A stretch of 64,000 bases of DNA from Trogon surrucura (lineage: Eukaryota > Chordata > Aves > Trogoniformes > Trogonidae): positions 52,250,635 to 52,314,634 of the forward strand of contig CM036619.1 in NCBI GenBank assembly GCA_020746105.1. The letters are read 5' to 3'. Numbering within the stretch: the stretch's first letter is position 1; the number at the start of each line of letters is the position of its first letter. Shown here piece by piece: positions 37,377-49,300 of this stretch. A program made the translations under genes and the position numbers. The notes beneath the pieces were generated by a model. The model was given only the letters and a program-made list of their open reading frames with translations, made no database searches and was not told where the DNA came from.

Positions 37377-40300
37377 GTGAGCGGGAGGGCGGCGGGGCGG
37401 GAGGGCTCCGCAGGTGGTCCCGCCAAGGGACGGACCGCCCGTCCCGGCAGGGACCATCCCGGGAAGGTCACCTCGACCCACTCCTCGCCGTTAAGGGAGG
37501 CGGCCGGCGCCCTCCTGGCGAGGGGAGCGGCGGCACCGGGAATGGCTGGGCCGGGGCAGGGCGCTGCGCCCGCCGCCGCCTCCTCCTGCGGCCACCGTCG
37601 TGCCCCTGGAGGTGCCGCTCCGGGGTCCCGGCTGGCCGAAAGCCCGCTCGCCCCCGTCCCGCGTTCTTCCCCCGGGGAGCCGCGGAGGCGCTTTCTCCGC
37701 CGGGGCCCGCCGGTCGCCCCGGGGACCCCTGCTCTTCCCGCCGTGCCCAGCCCGGCTGGGGAAGGGGCTCTGGCCTCGGGCGTCACCAAAACGCAGTTGT
37801 ACCAGCGGGAGAGCTTGGCAGCGTGGAGATGGTTTGGAAAGGATGGTCAGGTGCCCTCCCTCCGCAACAGAAAAAACAACCTCTTGGGTTTGCTGACAGG
37901 GCAGGCGATAAAAGTAGTTTTCTGCCCTTGCGTCTGTATTTGGTACCATCGTAAATACCTTTAGAGCTGCTGGTGGAGCGTTTTGTGGACTAGGATGTTC
38001 TTGTACATCTTCTCATCAGTAGTGGTTTCACAGATAAATTTAGGCATTTGCAAATTGCTTGGATACAGTGTGATCCTGATCTGATCCTAACGCGGTCCCG
38101 TGGTGCGAGCACCTATAGAATGCTTAATCAACTGGAAACCATACGCATATCAAGATTTGCAATTGCTGAAGACACGTGTGTTGCCACAGCCCTTCACAGA
38201 ACCGCTGCGAACATAGCCTTCCTCTTCATCAAGAAGAGGATACTTGATTTTGATCAGAGGAGAAAGATGAAGGGTCAGGAGGACGTACCAGTGCTGCTGT
38301 GTATGTGTAATGGTTTTCTTCAAAGCATCTCTTACTATCCTATTAATGCTTGCATGTTGGAGAGTCAGCGTAAGAGAGAAGTTTAAAAATGCGGTTGCTA
38401 AAATGTGAGATGTTTGGTATACAGGGATTTTCATGTTAATTGGTATACAGACAAAAACTGTAAGAAAAATCTCTATGCAGAGCGTTCTTAGAGATGAGTG
38501 ACCAATGCAGTTGTGTACTGTAGTTTGAGATGGGAGGAGGAGTGTCCTACCAGGTTGAAATAGGTACTCCAGGTACACAAGTACCATTTCTGTGCGATGC
38601 AAGAAAGTTGGCTCAGTAAAATCTTTTTGACTTGCTATGAGACGGTGTGGCTTTGATTTGTCAGTGAAAAACACAATGCTGGTAAAAGTAGAGCTGGAAC
38701 AGCACATTATTAGAAATGGGTAAGGAATCCGTTACATTTAGTGGGTATCACTTTTCAGTTGGCCATTTTGGCACTTTGTTTTGTTTGGTTTACTTATCTC
38801 TTTATCGTGAAAGGAAAAAATATTGCAAAGGATTACAAGAAAGAAATCAGTTTACTGGGAGAGATTTAAACAAGCTTTAATTTCTTTCTTTCTTTGTTCA
38901 TTTGTTTTATATGAATGCCTATGCCTGACTGCAATCTCTCTTCCTAGAAACCCCAGCTGGTGGCCAGCAACGATCGTTTCTGCCGCTTTCTCGAGGAATA
39001 TTGCCCTGTTGTGACAGAGACTTACTATCCAACAATTTGGTGCTGGGAAGGTCGGGTGCAGACACTCCTGCGTCCCTTTATCACCTCTAGACCCCAAGTA
39101 CAGTACAGGAAGTAAGTGCCTTTCTTCTGGAAAGTGATTGATTTGGTAGCCAGCAGTTAGCTTACTCTGACTATGTCACAGCTACCAACATTTCTCAAGC
39201 TTGTGCCAATTTTTTTTGCTTTATGCCCACCTTTACAGCTTCATTGTAGACTTGGAACCATCTCTATCCTGAATTCAATATACAGTAGGATTAAAAGGTC
39301 AAGGTTCACAAATGGTCTTTTTTTTAGCTCAGAGAGTTTTGGAGTACTGATATATTGATGACAGTATAGGAACTGATGTGATTATATGTTCACAGGATCA
39401 CACAGTGATTGAGGTCAGAAAGGACCTCTGGAGGTCACCTTATCCAACCACTCTGCTTAAGCAGGGCCACCTAAATAGAGCCAGTTGCCCTGGATCGTGC
39501 CTACACAGCTCTTGAATATCCCTTAGGATGGTGACTCCACAACGTCCCTGGGAAACCTGTGCCAGTGTTCAGTCACCCTCACAGTGAAAAAGGGTTTCCT
39601 GATGTTCAGAGGGAACCTCCTGTGTTTCAGTTTGTGCCCATTGCCTCTGGTCCTGTCACTGGGCACCACTGCCGAGAGCCTGGCTCCATCCTCTTTGCAC
39701 CCTCCCTTCAGGAATTTAAATGCCTTCTCCAAGCTGAGAAGTCCCAGCTCTCTCAGTCTGTCCTCATAGGTGATATTCTTCAGAGCCTTTGCTATTGTTA
39801 TGGCCCTTTGCTGGTCTCTCTCCAGTATGTCCACACCTCCCTTGTACTGGGGAGCTCAGAAATGGACTCAGTACTCTAGGTGTGCCCTCACCAGTGCTCA
39901 ATAAAAGGGAAAGATCATCTCCCTTGATCTGCTGGCAATGCTTCTCTTAATGCAGCCCAGGAGGTTATTGGTCTTCATTCCTGAGAGGGTGCATTGCTGG
40001 CTTGTGTTCAACGTGGTATCCACCAGGACCCCCCCATCCTTTTCTGCCAAGTTGCTTTCCAGATGGTCACCCCTCAGTCTGTGCTGGTGCACAGAGTTAT
40101 TCCTTCCCAGGTGCAGGACTTTCCACTTCCCCTCTCTGTACTTCATGGAGTTCCCCTCTGCCCATTTCTCCAACCTGCTGAGTCCCTCTGGATGGCAGCA
40201 CAGTCATCTGGTGTATCACATATTCTGGTGTTTGAATGCCATTATTTTGCAAAGGTCAGGCAGTCACTGTGTCTGTTCATTGAACCAACATGTTCCACCT

Positions 40301-43300
40301 TAACCATGGCATGGCTGCATTTGGCCTTGTTTTGAATATATAAAACTTCTGGGATTTTCAGAGTGACTTTTGCCTGTGGGGTTTTTGTTGTCTTCTCTTA
40401 TGCCTAAATTCTAAGAGGGGAAAAACCCCTTATATTTAGTGTTTGTCCTCAGCTGATCTCTCTCACACAGAAATGAGACTTAGTCTGGCAAATGAGGCGT
40501 TTGGCACAAGACCTAAGGAGAAGTACTTTTATGCGCCGGAACCTGGATGCAGCACAAGTTGTTTCAGCTCTGTTTGCATGGTAGAATAGATTTAGCACTT
40601 AGCAGCTTCCCTTAGTTTTAGTAACTAGGAAACATTTCAGTGGCATGGCCATGTCCATTTTTTTCTAGCACTTCTTGTATACTCTCTATTTGAAGGTTTG
40701 TGAGGGAAGAAACGTAGTTCCATGGGGCAGTGCTTATTTTGCACCATTTGAGATTGTGTTGGCAGTACACACCAGCACTGCATTTGCCTCCCGTTACTGA
40801 AAAAGGGCAAAGCTGAGCTAATGAGTCCAACAGGGCAGATGAGCTTTAAAATCTGGAGTAGGTCCTATCAAGACTATCAAGGAGCAGTCAGCATGGCTTT
40901 GCCAAGGGGAAGTCATGTTTGACCAACCTGATAGCCTTTTTTGAAGACATAACCAGGTGGATGGATGGTGGCCGTGCAGTGGCCGTGGTCTACCTGGACT
41001 TCAGCAAGGCCTTTGACACCGTCTCCCACAGCATCCTTGTAGGTAAACTGAGGAAGTGTGGTCTGGATGACCAAGTAGTGAGTTGGGTCACTAATTGGTT
41101 GAAGGGTAGAAGTCAGAGAGTTGTGGTCAATGGGGCAGAGTCTGGTTGGATGCCTGTGTCTAGTGGGGTCCCTCAGGGGTCAGTGCTCGGGCTGGTGCTT
41201 TTTAATATATTCATCAATGACCTGGATGAGGGATTAGAGAGTGTTGTCAGCAAGTTTGCTGATGATACAAAATTGGGAGGAATGGTTGACACTCCAGAAG
41301 GCTGTGCTGCCATTCAGAGAGACCTGGACAGGCTGGAGGGCTGGGCAGGGAGAAATCTTACGCGGTTCAACAAGGGCAAGTGTGGAGTTTTGCACTTGGG
41401 AAGGAACAGCCCCATGTGCCAATATAGGTTGGGGACTTCCCTGCTGGAGAGCAGCACAGGGGAAAAGGACCTGGGGATTCTAGTGGGCAGCAGGATGACC
41501 ATGAGCCAGCAATGTGCCCTCATGGCCAAGAAGGCCAATGGCATCCTGGGGTGTATTAGAAGGGGAGTAGCAAGTAGGTCAAGAGAGCTCCTCCTGCCCC
41601 TCTACTCTGCCCTGGTGAGACCCCGTCTGGAATATTGTGTCCAGTTCTGGGCCCCTCAGTTCAAGAAGGACAGGGAGCTGCTTGAGAGAGTCCAGCACAG
41701 AGCCACAGAGATGATTAAGGGAGTGGAACATCTCCTTTATGAGGAAAGGCTGAAGGAGCTGGGTCTCTTTAGTTTGGAGAAGAGAAGACTGAGGGGTTTA
41801 TAAATATGTCAAGGGGGAGTGTCAGGAGGATGGTGCCAGGCTCTTTTCAGCGGCGTCCATTGACAGGACAAGGGGCAATGGGTGCAAGTTGGAACATAGG
41901 AGGTTCCATAAAAATATTAGAAAAAACTTTTTCCCTGTGAGGGTGACAGAGCACTGGCACAGGCTGCCCAGGGAGGTTGTGGAGTCTCCTTCTCTGGAGA
42001 CATTCAAAACCCGCCTGGACACATTCCTGTGCGATCTACTGTAGGTGATCCTGCTCTGGCAGGAGGTTGAACTAGATGATCTTTGAGATCCCTTCCAACC
42101 TCTAATACTCTGTGACTCGGTGAAGACTTGCATCACTTGATGAAAAATCAAATGCAAGATAGGCTTACATTTTGGTGGTTCCTATGCCATCTCTCTTGTA
42201 CGGTGTCTTCATTGCCAGGAAGAGGGAAGATGCTGTATGTTTTTTTATAAAAAGAATGAGACCTTCTTGTCACTGTTTAATGCATGCTTAGCTTGGAATA
42301 TTATAGTACTTGCTGCATTCTTAAGATACATGGTTTAAGAGTGCATTCTAGCAAAGTCTGTGGAAATAGAGGGTGAAAGATACAGTAGTGCATGTCTGTG
42401 TTGTGCATGTTTAAACTGTAAGAAAGTGCCATACATGCTGATTCTTTGATTAAAGAGAAAAAAAAAATTGATAAACGTTCAACACATTGCCCAGTGTACT
42501 ATTAAAAATATCAAAAGATTCTCAGACAATCCAAAGAAAATCTGCAATGCACAAGAGTGTATAAAACAGAAGGCAGCACCCAAACCCACAGTAGTTATAA
42601 GCTTCCAGTATATCAGCAGCAACTCATGAAGGGCCAGCTCTTCATTTACTGTGGACAGGAATTGCTCCACAAATTGACTGCACTAACTCGTGTCAGCTGT
42701 AGATGTGGCTCTTTCAGAACGGTTAACATAGTTAGGTGGCACTTGGAGTATTAAAATGCAATTTAAAATGCAGAATACCTGGTAATTTGTACACTGCAAG
42801 TGCTCTTGATAGTATGCATATATTTTTCAATCTAATCAGTGTTGTCTTGAAATGTGACTTTCAGCGAGCTCATTAAAACAGCAGATGGAGGACAGATTTC
42901 GTTGGATTGGTTTGATAATAATGGCAGCTTATATTATCCGGATGCCAGCACAAGACCCACTGTCCTGTTATTGCCTGGCCTGACAGGAACGAGCAAGGAG
43001 TCCTACATTCTTCATATGATCCATCAAAGTGAAACGCTGGGATATAGGTGCCAGTATTTTGCTTCTTCTAATAAGATCAAATGTGTGTGTGGGTAAGATG
43101 CCTTCCTAAGGCAAATGAGATCTAAAGACATTAGTTTATTTAATAAAGTATCGTTAGTAATAATAATAAGAATAGTAGAATTATGTAACAGGCAGTACTT
43201 TCAGAAGGGCTGTTTTAGCGTCTACAGATGCATCCCAGAGACTGCAGTGAAAGCAGGTTGAGTCTGCGTATGCCTTTGCTGCTGCTTCTTAAACTATAGT

Positions 43301-46300
43301 ATCAGTAACTGTGTTACCTTTACACTTTCTAGAGAAGGGGTTTGTGTTCAGCTCCAAGAAGTCTGATGTGGAAGGGTTGCTGGCAGCAGGCCTCGGAGGA
43401 GGTCAGCTTCTGAATGCCGAAATTGCTTGATTCATCAGGCTCAAATTTCTGAGTGCAGAGAGAGGACAAGCTTGCTCTTACTGGTGATAGTTAAGGAAGA
43501 GGTTTGTCACCTCTTAATTGTCACTGCTTAATTTAGTTTTGTTTTTGAGGCTTCTGGTCAGAGTTGGGTAAATAAGTGGATTAGTCAATGAGTAGATTCC
43601 CTTACGTAATCATATTGCTGCTGCTGTGCTTTAAAATAAGTTGTCGTTGTTCCAGGATCTGTATTTGGAATATTACATTTTCTCTTTGCAGATTGGCTTC
43701 TGGTACTGATTGTAATGAGCTCTTCAAGCTTTTACCTACATGTCTGGCTATCTCTTCTCTGTTTGGAAGTTTGGATAAGTGCTTTACTAAATTATGACAG
43801 TGAAGTTGCACTTTATCTTTTCAAAGTACTTTTAAAATCACCTTAAAACTTACAAGTCAAAAATAGCAAGAGAGGAAAGTCCTCAAAGCAACAACTTCTT
43901 ACTACTAATTTTTAAGTATCCCTGAAAGAAATATCTGCATTCGATCATCTAAGAAAAGAAGGTACAGCATTATAAAGGAGAGCTTTAGGTCAGATTTCAA
44001 CAGAATACTATATTTATTTTTTGTAAACAGCAGCATTTGAGGAAAATACCAAAATAATTTTTCATGCCTTTAACCCATCTAAAGTACGTATGCATTATTT
44101 AACAAAATTATTACAGTGACATGGTAGAAGAGTAATAGAAAAGTAAGATTAATTAAGAAAGCATAGATCCTTACATCACAGTAATGTTGCTAGAAAATTC
44201 AGAGACTCTCACCAGCCTAGAGAGAACCAGACAAATATCATCCCATCCCGAAGAACCTGCAGCTTAGATGCAGCTGCTGTTTTAATTTTGATTTGGCTCA
44301 TTTCTTGCTGCTTAACACAATTACGCAGCTTTGGAGGATGCCTCCGCGCGGATCTCTGACGTTACCTTTCAGAGCACTGCTGCAGGCTCAGCTGATGGAG
44401 CTCACGGCTCCTACATGGCTCAGCTCGGGGTGCTGCTGGCAGAAAGAGGTGCCTGTCCCCAGCCTCAGGTACTCCCCGGGGCTCTCGTCCTGCAGTCTGG
44501 CCTCGACCGGCACATCACAGAGCTCGCAGAGAGCCCCCCTGACTTCAGCGAGGTCCGTTTTGGTATAAAGGTTGTTCCTCATAGGTCAGAGTTTAGGATC
44601 TGTAGGACCGTAAATATTTATGTGCTGACCTTATTTGTAGAACTGGCTCGGTTTTCTTTATGCTTTTCCAGTTTTTGCTGTGTTTATCTTTAGTGGAATG
44701 AGTAATGCGTATAACTGAATTTACTGTCTCGATTTTTAGATGCGTGGTTTTTAACAATCGGGGAATTGCTGGTGAGGATCTCTTGGTAAGGATGACTTCT
44801 ATGATAAACATCTCTCAGTTATGAGCCGTATATATGGAATCATTTGTGTCTATCTGTGTGTCTGGATTTAAATGAGAGAAACTCACAGGATGTGTTGAAA
44901 ATGTAGACGAAATAATCTCGTCAATCTGGTAAATCAATCGTGCCAATATTCATCTTTTGTTTTAAAACTCAGAGAGGCCAGCTGGTCAGCACACAATTTT
45001 TGTGAACACGTGATTTTAGGAAATAATTTAAAATATTAATACCTATAACATTAAAATGAGCAATCCTTACACTTTTCTTTCAAAAAATACTACACTATCT
45101 AAAATGCAGACATCCAGGAAATGTGCTGTTAAAATTGACGTGTTAGTGAATTAATGAACCGGATTTATATGGATAGCCATACCCTAAAGGTTAAATGTGT
45201 TCTTGTATTTTTCTCAACAATTGCAACACAAACTCAGCTACAAAAGATTTTTTTTGTCTTTGGGACGGACATATCGTGCCATAGAAATAACTGATAATTC
45301 CACAAATGACAAAGTCTTGAAGCTGAATGTTTTCTGCAACTAGGGACAAGGCATAATGAAATATTGCTGAACAAGCTTTGTTTCTTCATATGTGTTTTGT
45401 TGACGGTTCTGCAGCTGGAATGAATGTGCATAATACTCGGTATTGTTTTGCATTTTTTAATCCTCTGGTTTCAAACTTTAAAAAGCTCCGAATGTTTTCC
45501 CATAATCAGATAAAGCATTTCAATGCAAATATTGCCATGTTAAGAGTAGTTTTCTGCATACTTTTGGAGATGGATCTACAAAGCAGTTTTGTGACGCACA
45601 AAGTCCTTATTGATGAATTTCTGAATCGTTAAGAGAAAAGATCTCTTGTTTAGATGCATTGTGTGTATTTTACTGTAATCGGATTTACAGCTTTAAGCTT
45701 TATAAAACCTTACTGTGAAGCAAACCAGCTGAAATAACCACATTTTCTGAAAAGTTATTTTACACTTTAATATAAAATCCCTAGTTAATAGCGAGCACCA
45801 TGGTAGAAATTAGTCACACAAGTAGTTATTTTTTCTAGGGTTCAAATTTACACCAAATAATAGCTATTTAAAGAATCAGTTTTAAAATGCTGTTCTTGTT
45901 TGTTATTGAAAGATGCTGCGAAGTACTGTTACGGATATTAGATTGACCACAGTCAATGTGAGCCAAGATTGTGTTTTAAAATATCTCCATTCCATGAGTA
46001 GATAAAGTGTCAAGAATTAACTGAAATTAAAAGATATCTCTCTAGTTTTGTAAACTCCTAATCAAATATACTTTCACTTAGAATATATTAGACCCTAATT
46101 ACAAAAAAATAATGTACTTTCCTTGTAATCTTTACAATTTAGTTAAAATAAAACACATTGACATTGCTTATAATTCATAGCATGTAAAGCGGTTAAGAGT
46201 GAATCATGTGGATGAGAATTGGCAATGCAACATGAATGGAAATGAAAAATGTTTTCAGTTTTAATTATTCAGGTTTAGCTTTTCTTTTAATCTTTGACTT

Positions 46301-49300
46301 GGACATTTCAATATGCTTGTTAAATGTATTTCAAGTAATTAGTTTCATCTAATTAAACTGGTTAAAATTGCCTACAAATATCCAGGCTGTTTAACTGAAA
46401 GCAATTAAAAAAACCACACCTTAAAATACATTGTTGCTTTGGGCGACAAATAAGTTCAATTCACTTATAATTAGGTATTTTTATATTTAGTTGTAATGTT
46501 TGTACCGAATTTTGGCAGGCCAGCCACTACCTAGAGTTAAGTCAAGGTGTGTAACACGTTAGCAGCAACGCTATAGTTAGAAGCTCTCTTTTGCTGTATA
46601 TGAAATCTAGAGAACACCATTAGAAGAAAAACTTATTTTGCTGTGATTCTTATTGTACCAAAAAGGGCTTATCTCCCTTATACTGCTCCATGTGGCTCCC
46701 CAGGCTGTGGCCTGTAGCAGGTGCCTGTGCTTATCTGGCAGAAGGAGCGAAGGGGTTACCCAAATCCCAGTGATGGCACTGGAAGTCATTCCAAGTCTCA
46801 ATTCAAGATTAGAAGAGATGCCCATGGCAGAGAGAGAAGGGATGATATATGTGTTTCATTGCTTTAGTTCACATAATATTTTAGCAGATTAGATTAACAG
46901 CACCCCAGTTTTTTAGGGATTTACTTATTTATTTGCTTATATTGTGTGTAGAATCTAAATATTGGCTACTTTGCAAATGCTAGCTGACAGAACTTGAAAT
47001 CAAGTATTTTCTTTTGCATTTGTATGTGGGTGAAGATGGTAAAATTGTCATTATAACTTTCTTTTCTGTAAATTGCAGCCTTTACAGTGTGTTTCCATTT
47101 CCTCAGGGTATTTTAAAAATACCAGTACCTGTCTACTTCTGTTCTAATTCTATCTAGTTTAGCTTGGTGCTCTGTGTTCACATTTTGTCTGATGACCTGG
47201 AGGTTGCAGATACTGAAGATATTTGTCACCTGTTTTATTTTTGTAATGATTGGAAGTATAACTTCTTCCTCCACCTCCTCTTGAAATGCTCTGGGTTTAT
47301 ATTTGCCATTTAGCACAGCTTCACAATAAATGCTAAATTTATCTTGTTATATAAACGATCCACTGTTCAGTTTGCTTTGTCCTTAAAGGATAATACAAAA
47401 GCTTATGATGGCATTTTTTCCCCTCTGACTCCTTACAGACACCAAGGACTTACTGTGCAGCTAACACAGAGGATTTAGAGGCCGTTATTCATCATGTACA
47501 CGGCTTGCACCCCTCAGCTCCGTTCATGGCAGCCGGTGTTTCTATGGGAGGGTAAGGTATTATGTAACACAAGTCTCAGCTTAACTATGATGGTAAAATA
47601 AGACTGTCGTAGCCTGATTGTAAATTATCCCTCTGCGATACTTGCATTACTTGCTGAACTGCAGCTAACTTGGATCTGTCTCACACAGTTAGTATTCAAG
47701 AAAACTTTTAGAAATTGAACATCTTGGAGGCTTTTATCTCTGTGTCAGGGAAGGTTGAAATTGGCCGATATTCAAAACTTGGGGGATGGAGAAAGACAAC
47801 AAACACTGACAGGCAGATTGACAGCCAAACAGGTGGACGATAGAGTCTTTGGAGCAGGGGAATAAAAAATAGGAACTAGAGCTAACATACCATGTTTCTT
47901 AGCAACCTCTGGAAATTACAAGATTTATCTTCAGTCTGTTTGGGTTCTGCAGTGTGTGGGTAGGTTAAGCTGGAAGAGTTGTTGAGTATCTGCTCTGTTT
48001 GGCTCAGAAGCAAGTAATAGTATTGTTGCTGGAACCAGAATGGGTTGATGTAGCATGTGGTATTAAGACTTGCTGTGTCCTGGCTTTTCTCCAGAAGGCA
48101 CAGCTAGAACAGACAATGATAGCACAGTTGCTTAGAAAAATCGCTGCTAGAAGCTAGGAGAAATGTTCAGACCACCTCTTTAACAGAAATCATAGGAGAG
48201 GAGAACTTCCATTAGAAATACTGCAGACACTGTAGTAACTTCCTGAGACATCTGTTCTTTCTGATGAATTTTATGAAGGGTGGGCTGATATAGCCCTGCA
48301 TATTGACATTAATATACTAACGACTTGTAGGAGCTTTGGGATAAATACAGATTTGTTCAAGCAACATAGTTATGATAATCAAATAAATCAGTAACTTGGA
48401 AGTCTTTTAAATCAGGCCATTCTTCTTTCCATTCATGTTGTTGGTATTTTGCCAGTGAAGTATGAAGACATAGGAATCATTCCAGTATGTCAGTGTCTTT
48501 CTTACTGGGAAACCTAAAATTTGGCACAGTACTCTAGACACAATCTTGTAAGAGCCAAATACAGGGACTTAACTCCTTCCCTAGACCTGCTTGGTTTTTT
48601 TCTTACTAACAAAGCACAGTATGCCATTAGTTGTCCTCATTGCTGCAAGGGTGCCTTGCTAAATCATGTTCAGTTTGCCCTCGTCTTTTCCAGCAGAGGT
48701 GCTCTCTATCCAGTCATTAATCTGTCCTAGGTGCAGGACTTTGCATTTGCAAATGTTGAACTTCATGAAGTTTCTGCCAGCCCATTTCTCCAACCCGTTG
48801 AGGTCCCTCAGACTGGCAGCCCTGTCTTCTGGTTCACTAGCCAGTCCCCACAGTTTGACCTGCAAGCTTACTAAGGGTGCATTCGTCTCATCATCCAATT
48901 AAGACATTACACAGTATTGGCCCCAGTATTGATCCCATGAGGAACACTACTAGTAACTGGTCCAACCACTCCAGTTGGACTTCAAGTTCCTGGTCACAGC
49001 TCTGTGAGCCTAGTGGTCTAGTCAGTTTTCCACTCACATTGCAGGTCACCTGTTTAAATCATGTCCCTCCAATTTGGCTACATGGAAGTAAGACTGTCAA
49101 AAGCTTTGCTAAAGTCAAAATAAACAACATCCGCTCCTTTCCCCTAACCAACAAAGTCAGCTCATAACAGAAGGCAACCAGGTTGTGTTTGGCCTTGGTA
49201 AATGCATACTGCCTGTTATCAGTCACCTTCTTTACCTTTACAGGCTTGGAAATGCCTTCCAGAGGATATTCCCAAACCACTGAGATTAGGCTGACTGGCC

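Larger units (their letters stand above)
36830..37790. promoter_or_regulatory. CpG island over ABHD3 exon 1
   Basis: About 1 kb of dense CpG and high G+C starting just after the end of a CR1 remnant and running through exon 1 into intron 1. It should contain the ABHD3 core promoter and 5' UTR. No TATA box is apparent. The exact transcription start cannot be read from sequence. Confidence 0.85.
39112..42864 (+). other. ABHD3 intron 2
   Basis: About 3.75 kb, more than half of it two CR1 copies in opposite orientation (39394-40219 minus, 40870-42118 plus). Nothing else recognised. Confidence 0.9.

Noticed and set aside
42865-43096. ABHD3 exon 3 read through its end as an 80-residue protein
   Set aside because: The extra residues after the GTGCCA donor do not match ABHD3, while exon 4 restores the family sequence exactly.
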